Notes: generated by a model not told the origin, from the sequence alone. A stretch of DNA of 64,000 bases from UBA11986 sp963734955 (GCA_963734955.1 CAVTJO010000005.1:372001-436000); one strand, 5' to 3'. Positions 35,977 to 45,371 are shown, numbered from the stretch's first letter. Numbers and translations: made by a program.

Positions 35977-36291
35977 ACCGCCGAAGGGAGTCCGGATTTG
36001 TGAAGGTGGAAGTACAAAAGTGTAGCTACATTAGCACTAATCCGGTTCTTTGTCAAATGGATAATGCAGCGAAACCAGGCGCATCGCCATTCTCTTCGTC
36101 GCAGCCCTGGCAACGTCTGGCTGATCCCGGAGTATTCGTGAAGACTCAAGCCCAAATTAAATTTCGTTCATTGCATTTTTTTACTTGCCTGAAATGCCAT
36201 CCCGCACGTATCTTTCGGTAACTTCAGAACTGGTTCTCAAGTCGGGAACGGGTCTTCAACCATCACAACACACTATCCAGAGAGGAGAACT
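35977..36291. other. Divergent intergenic region between ligD and a lipoprotein gene
   Basis: About 315 bases. It contains an 8-base palindrome GTAGCTAC near 36022 and the plus-strand promoter candidate at 36184-36216. No convincing promoter for ligD is seen. Confidence 0.4.
36184..36216 (+). promoter_or_regulatory. Promoter candidate for the coiled-coil lipoprotein gene
   Basis: CTTG (36184-36187), 21 bases, TATCTTTC (36209-36216), 76 bases before the ATG. Confidence 0.4.
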
Positions 36292-37162
36292 ATGAGAACA
36301 CGAGTAGCTTTTGTTGTACTCTTCACCGTTTTGGCATTGGGGTGCAGCAACAAGGAACAAGAATTGCAGCAGCAGCTCGGCAAAGCGCAGACTGATCAGG
36401 CAACGCTCAGGCAAAATATTGCCGACCGGGACAAGGCGTTCGAGGAAGTGATGAAGGCCATTAATGACGTGTACACAGACCTGGAAAAGGCGCGATCGAA
36501 GGAGGCCAAGCTCGTGGAACGCGCCGGCAGCCGGCGAGGTCCCACCTCAAATCACCAACGCCGCCACACGGCAGACGTTGCTTCAAAACATCAACGAGAT
36601 CGGCTCCACCCTCAAGGAGAACCGCAAGAAGATCAACAGCCTGGCAGCGAGGGTGAAGAACTTCAAGGGCGAGATTACCAGTCTGAACACACTGATCACC
36701 AACCTGAAGCAATCCCTCCAGGAGCGCGAGCAGTCAATCGCGCAGCTTGAAGCCAGAGTAAAGGGACTTGAGGCAACAGTGGCCGAAAATACAAAAGTCA
36801 TCACCGAGAAGGAAAACACCATCGAGGAACAGCGGAAGACCATGAACAAGGCGTACTACGTGGTCGGCACACGCAAGGAGTTGAAAGAGAAGGGCATCAT
36901 TACCGACGAAGGTGGTTTCCTCTGGGGTCTGCTTGGCTCCACGACCGTCATGTCAAGCGGGGTTGATCCGACACTCTTTACCCCGATCGACAGAACAAAG
37001 GATCAGACGATTCAAATTACCGGCAAGGTCGATGAGATTCTCCCCCATCGCAGTCAGGACTTCTTCGCAATGGCTGAGCCTCAAGGAGATCAAACATCAT
37101 TGAAGATTGTCAAACCGGACAAATTCTGGCAGGATAACTATCTGGTGGTCGTTCTCGACTAG
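36292..37162 (+). CDS. Coiled-coil lipoprotein, frameshifted near codon 78
   Basis: The leader ends in LALGC, a good lipidation site. Long coiled coils follow (QELQQQLGKAQTDQATLRQN, later LKQSLQEREQSIAQLEARV), then a globular C-terminal domain with AYYVVGTRKELKEKG and ending NYLVVVLD. The N-terminal frame is lost at about 36520-36535 (GAACGCGCCGGCAGCC region), where one extra base shifts reading. The coiled coil resumes in the next frame as AAGEVPPQITNAATRQTL and runs to 37162. Both halves are clearly one gene of about 289 residues. Function unknown; probably an envelope spacer or adhesin-like lipoprotein. Confidence 0.8.
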
Positions 37163-37184
37163 GAGACATTCTGTGAGAAATCCG

Positions 37185-37217
37185 AAGCCCGGTCAAACAA
37201 GGTTGGCCGGGCTTTTT
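37185..37217 (+). terminator. Rho-independent terminator after the coiled-coil lipoprotein
   Basis: AAGCCCGG (37185-37192) pairs with CCGGGCTT (37207-37214), followed by TTT. Confidence 0.8.
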
Positions 37218-37302
37218 GTTTGAAAGGTTGATAATGGGAACTCATTTGAAAAATTGTTATGTTGGGGACGTACCACCCGGTGACAATCATCCAGGAGTTT
37301 AC

Positions 37303-37719
37303 TTGAAGACAGCAGTTCTCTCTCTCGCCTTCATCTCGATTGCACTCATTGCCGGTGGGGCAGCAAGAACAGGCACTGCCAATGCTCCCGCAGACGTCAA
37401 CCGCGGCAAATACATTGTAGAGAGTGTTGCCATGTGCGGCCAATGTCATACTCCGAGAGACGCCGGCGGTGAGCTTCTCCGTTCCCAATGGCTTCGAGGT
37501 GCTTCAATCCCCGTGCAGAACCCATTCCCGATAAAGCAATGGGGCGAGTTTGCACCCCGGATCGCCGGACTTCCACAGTATTCAGACGAACAGGCTCTGA
37601 CACTTTTCACCAAAGGAATATCCCGGACGGGAATGCAACTCCGGAGACCAATGCCTCCTTTCCGAATGTCAGATGAGGATGCGAGAGACGTGATTGCATA
37701 TTTGAGATCGTTGGAATAA
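37303..37719 (+). CDS. Exported c-type cytochrome
   Basis: A small monohaem cytochrome c of 138 residues. The haem site is AMCGQCHTPRD, and a likely axial methionine lies in GMQLRRPMPPF. The C-terminal helix DARDVIAYLRSLE is typical of class I. I place the start at the TTG at 37303, which has AGGAG five bases upstream and puts a normal signal peptide (KTAVLSLAFISIALIAGG) at the N-terminus. An in-frame ATG at 37234 with GAAAGG would add 23 residues before the signal. Role: periplasmic electron carrier, partner unknown. Confidence 0.85.
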   Translation: MKTAVLSLAFISIALIAGGAARTGTANAPADVNRGKYIVESVAMCGQCHTPRDAGGELLRSQWLRGASIPVQNPFPIKQWGEFAPRIAGLPQYSDEQALTLFTKGISRTGMQLRRPMPPFRMSDEDARDVIAYLRSLE

Positions 37720-37774
37720 TAGTCACTCTGCGGTTCACTCTTACAACAACTCCAATTCTACAGGGAGAAACCCG

Positions 37775-38299
37775 ATGTTCTGGCTCACCTTCGTACGGGA
37801 TTTCATCAAACTTTTCCGGGCTGGGCAGGATCCTCGGCAGATTGCCGGCGGTTTTGCACTCGGCTCGATCCTCGGACTTTCACCAATGCTCACGTTGCAG
37901 GGAGCTGTCGTGTGGCTCATCATTCTTATTCTCAATGTTAATATCTCGGGCGCGCTTCTCGCGGTAACACTCTGTTCCCTCTTTGCCTACATTTTCGATC
38001 CACTATTCCACTGGCTTGGCTACCTTCTTCTCGTGAACGCCAATTCTCTGCACGGACTGTGGACTTGGTTGTACAATGCCCCCATTGCCCCTCTCACGAG
38101 GTTCAACAACACGGTTGTAATGGGGAGTTTTGTGGTCGCACTGGTTACATTCGTCCCAATCTATATAGGGATGCAGAAATTTGTCGTTGCCTATCGAACG
38201 CATGTGGGAGCGAAGGTCGAGAAGTGGAAGATCTATCAGATGATCAGCAAGAGCTCGTTGGTGAAACTCTACCAACGAATTCGCGATTTGAAAGGATGA
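37775..38299 (+). CDS. TIGR03546 family membrane protein
   Basis: A 174-residue protein with about three to four membrane segments. The N-terminal FVRDFIKLFRAGQDPRQIAG followed by GFALGSILGLSPMLTLQGAV matches TIGR03546 (related to DUF2062). The function is unknown. The partner TIGR03545 gene follows after 4 bases, as it does in other genomes. Confidence 0.88.
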   Translation: MFWLTFVRDFIKLFRAGQDPRQIAGGFALGSILGLSPMLTLQGAVVWLIILILNVNISGALLAVTLCSLFAYIFDPLFHWLGYLLLVNANSLHGLWTWLYNAPIAPLTRFNNTVVMGSFVVALVTFVPIYIGMQKFVVAYRTHVGAKVEKWKIYQMISKSSLVKLYQRIRDLKG

Positions 38300-38303
38300 G
38301 CCA

Positions 38304-40157
38304 ATGAGAAAAAACTTCGTGTTCTTTGCGCTCGTCCCTTCACTGATTGTCATCGTTGTGGTCTACCTGTTCATCGACAGATGGGTTGAATCAGGACTTG
38401 AAACCGCCGGTGAAGCGGCCGTCGGGGCAAAGGTGGAAATCGACAACCTCAAAGTCAGCCTTTCCCCGATCGCAATCGAGTGGGGCCGACTTCAGGTCAC
38501 CGATCCGAATGACACCTGGAAAAACATGTTCGAGACGGGCAAGGTCCGATTTGCGATGAACTTCGGACAGCTCCTCCGGGGGAAGTACATTATCGAAACG
38601 ATGGAGGTGAATGACCTCATTATCGGCACCAAGAGATCAACGGATGGGGCGCTCCCGCAACCACCGCGCAAGGACGAGCCCCAGGGTAGCAGCAACGCCT
38701 TTACATCAGTAGCGGCCCAGGCGCTCAACAAAACCGTGGAGCAGACACCAGTCTTCAACATTGACAATCTCCGAAAGGGGCTGAACGTCGACAGCCTCGT
38801 AAAGACAATGGATGTGAAGACATTGAAATACGTCGATTCGCTCAAGACCCAGGTGCTCGCGGCATCGCAACAATGGCAATCGTCTCTCAATGATTTTGAA
38901 GCGTCGAAAACTCGACTTCAGGAAATTGAGACAAACGTCAAAGCCATTAACCCGAACGAATTGAAAGGCATCGACAAGATCACTGCCGCGATTTCGACGG
39001 TCGATAACTCAATCAAGAGCATCAACGAGATCAAGCAGTCATTCGACAACCGGAAGGCGTCCATCACTGGAGACATCCAGAAAGTGTCGGGCTCCGTCAG
39101 CGGCATCGATGATGTCGTCAAACAGGATTACCAGAAGCTCCTTAGCATGGCAAAGCTGCCCAATCTTAACACGAATGGTATTGCACAATTGCTCATCGGT
39201 CAGGAGATGTACAAGAGGGCTCTTTCTTATCTTCATTGGGTCGATTTTGCACGGGCGCACATCAAGAACTCCAGTGCGAAGCCCGAGGAGGAAAAACCTC
39301 CGAGAATGAAAGGTCAAAACATCTCCTTCCCTGTTGAGCATTCTTATCCGAAATTCTGGATCAAGAAGGTGCTGATCTCGGGTGGCAAAGGCGAGTCGCC
39401 GGCGGAAGAATACATCAGGGCAAAAGGTGAAGTCCTTAACATTTCCAACAACCAGACCATCACGGGTGTACCGTTGACGGTAAACCTGCAAGGTGTGGAA
39501 GGAGGAGGACGATCATTCACACTTGGCGCATTGATCGACAGAAGGAAGGATACTCCCTACGATGAATACAAGGCAAGCCTTGGTGGGGTTCCTCTTTCGG
39601 AGTTCCAGATTGGCAAGAGCGACTTCCTCCCAACAAAAGTCACGAATGCGAACATGTCATCCTCGATTACCGTAACTGTACCGGGGAGCAATTTCGACGC
39701 ACGTACACATCTGAGTTTTCAGTCGGTGAAGATGGAATTCGAAGCAGAGCCAAAGAACACGATTGAACGGCTCGTCCGTACCATTCTCCAGGGCGTCACG
39801 GCGTTCGAGGCAAACCTCCGATTGTGGAACACCGGAGACCATGTCGATGTTGCGCTGTCCACGGACCTGGCAGACCAGATCTCTGCAAGAATAAAGGATG
39901 CGCTTGGCGCCGAGTTCACAAAACTCCAGGCCGATCTTCGCGGCAAGCTCGATGGTATTATCCGGGACAAACAACAGGAGTTTGAGAAGCTCTACGCATC
40001 AAAGAAAGCCGATGTGGAACGACAACTTGCAGGATACCAGACCCTCGTCAACGATAAACTGGCGTTTGTGGACAACAAGAAGAAGGAACTCAAGGATAAG
40101 CTTGACAAGGAAACCAAAGGCAAGGCAGGCGACATTTTCAAGAAGTTGATCAAGTAA
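38304..40157 (+). CDS. TIGR03545 family protein, AsmA-like
   Basis: A 617-residue protein with one N-terminal membrane anchor (residues 7-25), a strand-rich AsmA-like portion (GAKVEIDNLKVSLSPIAIEW), a central coiled coil (about 190-280) and a lysine-rich coiled-coil C-terminus. It is translated together with TIGR03546 upstream. AsmA-related proteins bridge envelope membranes or carry lipid, so a pairing of channel-like and bridge-like proteins is inferred but not known. Confidence 0.85.
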   Translation: MRKNFVFFALVPSLIVIVVVYLFIDRWVESGLETAGEAAVGAKVEIDNLKVSLSPIAIEWGRLQVTDPNDTWKNMFETGKVRFAMNFGQLLRGKYIIETMEVNDLIIGTKRSTDGALPQPPRKDEPQGSSNAFTSVAAQALNKTVEQTPVFNIDNLRKGLNVDSLVKTMDVKTLKYVDSLKTQVLAASQQWQSSLNDFEASKTRLQEIETNVKAINPNELKGIDKITAAISTVDNSIKSINEIKQSFDNRKASITGDIQKVSGSVSGIDDVVKQDYQKLLSMAKLPNLNTNGIAQLLIGQEMYKRALSYLHWVDFARAHIKNSSAKPEEEKPPRMKGQNISFPVEHSYPKFWIKKVLISGGKGESPAEEYIRAKGEVLNISNNQTITGVPLTVNLQGVEGGGRSFTLGALIDRRKDTPYDEYKASLGGVPLSEFQIGKSDFLPTKVTNANMSSSITVTVPGSNFDARTHLSFQSVKMEFEAEPKNTIERLVRTILQGVTAFEANLRLWNTGDHVDVALSTDLADQISARIKDALGAEFTKLQADLRGKLDGIIRDKQQEFEKLYASKKADVERQLAGYQTLVNDKLAFVDNKKKELKDKLDKETKGKAGDIFKKLIK

Positions 40158-40170
40158 CAGATGTCAGACC

Positions 40171-40917
40171 ATGAAACTTCTTGTGGGAACCAGCGGCTAC
40201 AGTTACAAGGAATGGAAGGGAAATTTTTATCCTGAAGACCTCACTGATAAGGAGATGCTGCATTACTACGGCACACGCCTTCCCACCGTCGAGATCAACA
40301 ATACATTTTACCAACTGCCGAAGGAAGGCGTTCTGAAATCGTGGAGTGAGCAGGTTCCGGACGACTTTCAGTTTGCCATCAAAGCGTCCCAGCGAATCAC
40401 TCACATCAAGCGGTTGAAGGAAGCAGGTGATGAAACTGAATACCTTCTCCGGACAATCAGAGTACTGGGTTCCCGGCTTGGATGTATCCTGTTCCAATTG
40501 CCACCAAACCTGAAGAAGGATTTGCCCCGACTTGAGCAATTCCTCAAGCATATTCCCGGAGATACACGGGCCGCGTTTGAGTTCCGCCATGCGTCGTGGT
40601 TCGAGCAGGATGTTTTCGATTGCCTGAAAACAAACCGATGCGCCCTCTGTATTGCCGACGCAGACGATGAACTCGATATCCCTTTCACCGCCACCACCAA
40701 TTGGGGTTATCTGCGTCTTCGGCGGGTTGAGTACTCGGCGGCCGATCTGAAGAAGTGGATGAAACTGGTTCAGTCACAGAATTGGGAGCAGGCGTTTGTG
40801 TTCTTCAAGCATGAGGATGCTGGAACGGGCCCAAAGCTTGCCACTCAATTCCTGAAACTCGCCGACACCAAGCCAAAGGTTTCAGCAGACACTCGCCGAT
40901 CCGCCGGGAAACGATAA
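40171..40917 (+). CDS. DUF72 domain-containing protein
   Basis: A 248-residue TIM-barrel-like protein of the DUF72/YecE family. The opening VGTSGYSYKEWKGNFYPED is diagnostic, and ATTNWGYLRLR and ALCIADADDE fit the C-terminal half. Biochemical activity is not established for the family. It begins 13 bases after the TIGR03545 gene and may share its transcript. Confidence 0.88.
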   Translation: MKLLVGTSGYSYKEWKGNFYPEDLTDKEMLHYYGTRLPTVEINNTFYQLPKEGVLKSWSEQVPDDFQFAIKASQRITHIKRLKEAGDETEYLLRTIRVLGSRLGCILFQLPPNLKKDLPRLEQFLKHIPGDTRAAFEFRHASWFEQDVFDCLKTNRCALCIADADDELDIPFTATTNWGYLRLRRVEYSAADLKKWMKLVQSQNWEQAFVFFKHEDAGTGPKLATQFLKLADTKPKVSADTRRSAGKR

Positions 40918-40975
40918 ACAGTTGTTTAGTCCTGACGGGTTCTTTCCGCATGCAAACCCGGACCCGAATAAGGTG

Positions 40976-41662
40976 ATGAAAGTCCTCACCAAAGCAAAGG
41001 AACTGCAGTTCATTGTCTCACCTTCCTCGGGGGACGTAAGCGCGCTCTTGATCATTCCGAAAAACCCCAAGTGGCTTCTCGTCCTTGGCCACGGCGCAGG
41101 GGCTGGTATGAGGCACAAGTTCATGGAGGGAATTTCATCGCGGCTGGCCCACCACGGGATTGGAACGTTCCGCTACCAATTTCCGTATATGGAGAATAGC
41201 TCACGAAGACCTGACCCGAAGCCGATCTTGCTTGCAACTGTTTGGTCGGCAATCGAAACTGCTACAGGTCTTGCCGGGGAAATTCCATTGCTTGCCGGAG
41301 GAAAATCCATGGGTGGACGAATGACGTCAATGGCGATAGCTGAGAAGGAACTTCCGAACGTTCGGGGGTTGGTGTTCCTCGGATTTCCACTTCATCCAAC
41401 CGGACAACCATCGACCGGGAGGGCAGATCACTTGTTCGACGTTACACTACCAATGCTTTTCCTGCAGGGAACACGCGACTCCCTCGCCGATCTAAAGCTT
41501 CTAAAACCGATCTGCAAAAAGTTGGGCACACGATCCAATCTCCACATCATCGACGGCGCAGATCATTCGTTTCACGTCCTCAAAAGTTCAGGAACAACGG
41601 ATGATGAAGTTCTTGAGGAACTTGCCCGGACAACATCAACATGGGCAGGATCTCTTCTCTGA
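40976..41662 (+). CDS. Alpha/beta hydrolase of the KANL3/Tex30-like group
   Basis: A 228-residue hydrolase. The oxyanion region is VLGHGAGAGMRHKFME, the nucleophile serine lies in GGKSMGGRMTS, the acid in LQGTRDSLADL and the histidine in GADHSFHVL. The start at 40976 follows AAGG; earlier TTG and GTG codons are possible. The substrate is unknown. It follows DUF72 closely. Confidence 0.83.
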   Translation: MKVLTKAKELQFIVSPSSGDVSALLIIPKNPKWLLVLGHGAGAGMRHKFMEGISSRLAHHGIGTFRYQFPYMENSSRRPDPKPILLATVWSAIETATGLAGEIPLLAGGKSMGGRMTSMAIAEKELPNVRGLVFLGFPLHPTGQPSTGRADHLFDVTLPMLFLQGTRDSLADLKLLKPICKKLGTRSNLHIIDGADHSFHVLKSSGTTDDEVLEELARTTSTWAGSLL

Positions 41663-41748
41663 GTCGCTTATCCGAGAACAAATCCAGATCATCCAGCAAA
41701 AACAAAAAGGCGTCTCTCGACGCCCTTGGTGCTATAATCTGTTTCTCA

Positions 41749-42186
41749 TCAAGCAGGAACTGCAGGACTGCAAAGCTCTTTGAAGGTATCGAGCAAATGC
41801 CGGGAAATCTGAAACGCATCTCTGCTCTCGATCTGGAACCTTGGAACAAAGTGGACCAGCTTCCCATCCCTGAAGAACGCTATCGATGGCGATGAAGGCG
41901 GAAACGGTCCGATATGCTCCCTCATTCTCGCAGTTGCTTCGACATCCCCTCCTGCAAACACCGTCGTGAGATGGTCGGGCTTTGCCGGTGACTGCTGCAG
42001 CGCCATTGCTATGCCCGGACGGGCTTTGCCGGCAGCACATCCGCACACCGAATTCACCACCACCATGTTCACACCCTTCAGTTCCTGAATCGCCCTGTCA
42101 ACATCGGCAATTGTCCGCAATTCCTTGAACCCGATGCCGGTCAATTCGTCACGGAACGGTTGTATCATTCCTGGATCGTATTGCAT
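41749..42186 (-). CDS. Bacilliredoxin (BrxA/BrxB family)
   Basis: A 145-residue thioredoxin-fold protein with the CGC active site in VVNSVCGCAAGKARPG. In firmicutes these proteins remove bacillithiol from oxidised proteins, so the organism may use bacillithiol, as many Bacteroidota do. The ATG at 42186 sits behind GGAAGGAAGGG; a GTG 6 bases earlier is also in frame. It lies 109 bases downstream of aconitase on the same strand. Confidence 0.9.
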   Translation of the reverse strand: MQYDPGMIQPFRDELTGIGFKELRTIADVDRAIQELKGVNMVVVNSVCGCAAGKARPGIAMALQQSPAKPDHLTTVFAGGDVEATARMREHIGPFPPSSPSIAFFRDGKLVHFVPRFQIESRDAFQISRHLLDTFKELCSPAVPA

Positions 42187-42294
42187 TCGCACCCTTCCTT
42201 CCTGCTATGTGAAAGAACATCACATCCGGTAAATCAGCAACTCGAGGACTCTCTCTTGAGAAGAGTCCTGCCTCTATAACTCATTTCCGTCGCT

Positions 42295-44697
42295 TCAGGT
42301 TCCGTTTGCTCTTCGCTTTCTTTCCACGAGGCTTTGGCCGGGCTTTTGCTTTCCTCTTCGCTCTCTTGTTCTCCCTGCCTTCTTCGCGGTGACAGGACGC
42401 TTCCGAACCCCTTTGCCGGACAACGTGCGTTGTTTTTTCAGGGTCTCGGCTGCAATCAAATTCAGTGCACTGCCGGCCTTAAACCATCGAATCTGGTTTT
42501 CGTTGAAGGTGTGATTCAACAAACACTCATCAACTGCCCCATCCGAGTGCTTGAGAATGAGGCGCAACGGTGTACCGGGCGCGAACGTCGTGAGGCCGAC
42601 GATCGACGCTCGATCATCCTGGCGCACTTTGTCGTAGTCGGCAGGATCCGCAAAGGTCAGAGGAAGCATCCCTTGCTTCTTCAGATTCGTCTCGTGGATA
42701 CGGGCAAAGCTCTTGGTGATGATGGCTCGTCCGCCCAGCCAGCGAGGCTCCATTGCCGCGTGTTCGCGGCTTGATCCCTCACCGTAGTTTTCGTCGCCGA
42801 TCACGATCCATCCGATGCTCTGCGCCTTGTACTCTCGCGCAACAGCGGAGAACTCCTTCGTCTCGCCGGTGAAGATGTTCGTGCCACGGCCGGCTTCCCC
42901 GGTAAAGGCGTTGATGGCCCCGATGAACATATTGTTGGAAATATTGTCGAGATGACCACGATACTTCAGCCATTTTCCCGCGGGTGAGATGTGGTCGGTG
43001 GTGCACTTACCTTTCGCCTTGACAAGAATCGGCAAATCGACGATATCACTTCCATTCCACGCCGGAAAAGGAGAGAGCGCCTGGAGCCGGTCACTCGATG
43101 GCTTGATGTTCACAGAAATCCTCCGCCCATTCCTTGCGGGAGGAACATATCCTCCAATCCCTGATTTGAATCCCTTCTTCGGAAGCTCATCTCCGCTGGG
43201 GGGATCGAGCTTCACAAGCTCACCCTTTTCATTCACCAGCGTATCCGTTAGCGGATTGAAGGTGAGTTTCCCGGCAAGCGCAAACGCAGTGACAATCTCG
43301 GGACTGGCAACGAACGCGTGGGTATCAGGGTTGCCGTCATTCCGGGCGGCAAAATTCCTGTTAAACGACGTGATGATCGAGTTCCGGTCTCCCTTCTGAA
43401 CATCATGCCGTTTCCATTGTCCGATACACGGGCCACAGGCATTGGCGAGAACGGTCCCCCCGATATTGGTGAGTGTCTTCAAATGTCCGTCCCGTTCGAT
43501 TGTTGCGCGTATTTGTTCGGAGCCGGGAGTGATCGTGAACTCGGATTTTGCTTTCAGTCCTTTTTCCAGCGCCTGCTCTGCGATACTCGCGGAGCGCTCA
43601 ATGTCCTCATAACTGGAATTGGTACAACTTCCGATAAGAGCAACCCGAAGGTCCTCGGGATAATTGTTGGTTCGAACCGCACGTCCGAACTCCGATATCT
43701 TCCATGCCTTGTCTGGTGTAAACGGACCATTCACCAACGGCTCAAGTTCGCTGAGATTAATCTCGATGACCTGATCATAGTACTTCTCGGGTGACTCGAC
43801 CACTTCCATGTCCGGCGCGAGAAACTGGGCAACCTTGTCAGCCATCGCGGCGACTTTCGTCCGTCCTGTTGCCTTCAGGTAGTCGGCCATTCGGGAATCG
43901 TACGGGAAGATGGATGTCGTTGCTCCAACTTCTGCACCCATGTTGCAGATGGTCCCCTTGCCGGTCGCAGAGATCGACCTGGTCCCCTCGCCAAAGTATT
44001 CTATGATCGCTCCGGTTCCACCCTTGACCGTCAGAATGCCTGCGACCTTCAGTATGACATCTTTTGCCGACGTCCATCCACTCAGTTCTCCTGTCAGATG
44101 CACCCCGATAATCCTGGGAAACTTTATCTCCCATGGCATTCCCGCCATGACATCAACCGCGTCGGCCCCACCAACACCGATCGCCACCATTCCCAGACCG
44201 CCCGCATTCGGGGTGTGAGAATCTGTACCGATCATCATTCCACCAGGGAAGGCGTAGTTCTCCAGGACCACCTGGTGAATAATGCCCGCGCCCGGCTTCC
44301 AGAAACCAATGCCATGCTTTGCAGAAACGGCGGCAAGGAAATCGTACACTTCCTTGTTGTCGGTGAATGCCTGCTTGAGATCCTGCATGGCACCCACTTC
44401 CGCCTGTATCAGATGATCACAATGTACTGTGCTCGGAACGGCAACGGAAGGGAGACCAGCAGACATAAACTGGAGGAGAGCCATCTGTGCTGTGGCATCC
44501 TGCATTGCAACGCGGTCTGGGGCAAGTTCCACATATGTTGAGCCTCGTTCTGCAGTCGCTTTTACCGGGCGCCAGTAATGACTATAGAGAATCTTCTCGG
44601 TCAGTGTAAGTGGCCTGCCGACCAACTTGCGGATGACCTTCGTTCTACCCGGTGTTCGTGAGTATACCTTTTCAATCAAATCAACGTCGAATATCAT
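42295..44697 (-). CDS. acn: Aconitate hydratase, mitochondrial-like type
   Basis: TCA-cycle 4Fe-4S enzyme of 800 residues. Substrate and cluster residues are seen in GTDSHTPNAGGLG, IGSCTNSSYEDIERS and ANACGPCIGQWKRHD (the three cluster cysteines), with the swivel domain after TTDHISPAGKWLKYRG and GSSREHAAMEPR. The start at 44697 (MIFDVDLIEKVYSRTPG) fits the family; an upstream extension of the frame does not. The last 40 residues are an unusual basic tail. In another frame the same DNA encodes a purer Lys/Arg/Ala tail stopping at 42281, so a base may be missing near 42360. Confidence 0.94.
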   Translation of the reverse strand: MIFDVDLIEKVYSRTPGRTKVIRKLVGRPLTLTEKILYSHYWRPVKATAERGSTYVELAPDRVAMQDATAQMALLQFMSAGLPSVAVPSTVHCDHLIQAEVGAMQDLKQAFTDNKEVYDFLAAVSAKHGIGFWKPGAGIIHQVVLENYAFPGGMMIGTDSHTPNAGGLGMVAIGVGGADAVDVMAGMPWEIKFPRIIGVHLTGELSGWTSAKDVILKVAGILTVKGGTGAIIEYFGEGTRSISATGKGTICNMGAEVGATTSIFPYDSRMADYLKATGRTKVAAMADKVAQFLAPDMEVVESPEKYYDQVIEINLSELEPLVNGPFTPDKAWKISEFGRAVRTNNYPEDLRVALIGSCTNSSYEDIERSASIAEQALEKGLKAKSEFTITPGSEQIRATIERDGHLKTLTNIGGTVLANACGPCIGQWKRHDVQKGDRNSIITSFNRNFAARNDGNPDTHAFVASPEIVTAFALAGKLTFNPLTDTLVNEKGELVKLDPPSGDELPKKGFKSGIGGYVPPARNGRRISVNIKPSSDRLQALSPFPAWNGSDIVDLPILVKAKGKCTTDHISPAGKWLKYRGHLDNISNNMFIGAINAFTGEAGRGTNIFTGETKEFSAVAREYKAQSIGWIVIGDENYGEGSSREHAAMEPRWLGGRAIITKSFARIHETNLKKQGMLPLTFADPADYDKVRQDDRASIVGLTTFAPGTPLRLILKHSDGAVDECLLNHTFNENQIRWFKAGSALNLIAAETLKKQRTLSGKGVRKRPVTAKKAGRTRERRGKQKPGQSLVERKRRANGT

Positions 44698-44742
44698 TGC
44701 AGGAATCCTGAAATGGAGTGATAGGCACTGAAAAATTTCAAA

Positions 44743-44774
44743 CAAATATACGGAGAGTTGAAGTTGGGTGCAAG
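44743..44774 (-). promoter_or_regulatory. Promoter candidate for aconitase
   Basis: On the minus strand CTTG (44774-44771), 20 bases, TATATTTG (44750-44743), a perfect TAnnTTTG, 45 bases before the ATG. Confidence 0.6.
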
Positions 44775-45031
44775 CAGACCAATCCGACAACAATCTCATG
44801 CATGCAGACGAACGCAGAATCATTCCCGCTATGAGTTTTTTTGAGTTATCAAGACTCTGATCTCGTCTTGCTCCAACTGATTCGTCCGCAGTGCGCAATT
44901 GCCGACTGATCAATCGTGGCAACGGTCCCGAGAGACGCGTTTGCCTCCTCTGCGCAATTTCGCATCTCACGTAAGTTCACGCCGACCGTCGCATGGAGTA
45001 AGGATAAAGGGCACGGCGGGAGATTCCTCTG
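44775..45031. other. Remainder of the acn-clpS divergent region
   Basis: Besides the two promoter candidates, the gap contains a 9-base direct repeat TGCGCAATT (44892-44900 and 44951-44959). No RNA gene or reading frame is convincing. Confidence 0.35.
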
Positions 45032-45063
45032 TTTGCAACACATACCTTTTTTTGGTAAATTTC
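45032..45063 (+). promoter_or_regulatory. Promoter candidate for clpS-alaS
   Basis: TTTG (45032-45035), 20 bases, TAAATTTC (45056-45063), 29 bases before the clpS ATG. Confidence 0.6.
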
Positions 45064-45092
45064 ACCCAAAATCAGCATCAAGAGTCGACACG

Positions 45093-45371
45093 ATGGCAAC
45101 AAATCCTCTTGAACAGCCCAATCTCGAAGACGAGGTAATCACCCAGGAACCTGCAAAGGTCATTCTCTTCAACGACGAGATACACACCTTTGACGAAGTG
45201 ATTACGCAACTGATGAAAGCGATCCGGTGCACACAGAATAAAGCCGAAGGTCTGGCGTGGGAGGCTCACAGCAGCGGCAAGGCAGCGGTCTACGAAGGTG
45301 AGCTCTTGCGATGCATGGAAGTGAGTCATGTTCTCGAGGAAATCAAACTCATGACACAGATTGAAGTGTGA
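45093..45371 (+). CDS. clpS: ClpS, adaptor of the ClpAP/ClpCP protease
   Basis: A 92-residue N-degron adaptor. KVILFNDEIHTFDEVITQLM carries the conserved FNDxxHTFxxV substrate-binding segment, and GLAWEAHSSGKAAVYEG and CMEVSHVLEEIKL complete the fold. The ATG at 45093 is used; the frame is open upstream but with no family match. Its stop TGA shares an A with the alaS ATG (TGATG), so the two are translationally coupled. Confidence 0.93.
   Translation: MATNPLEQPNLEDEVITQEPAKVILFNDEIHTFDEVITQLMKAIRCTQNKAEGLAWEAHSSGKAAVYEGELLRCMEVSHVLEEIKLMTQIEV

Noticed and set aside
44849..45043. A possible tRNA or structured RNA between acn and clpS
   Set aside because: Repeated TGCGCAATT and short pairings are present, but no cloverleaf, T-box or known riboswitch core could be built.
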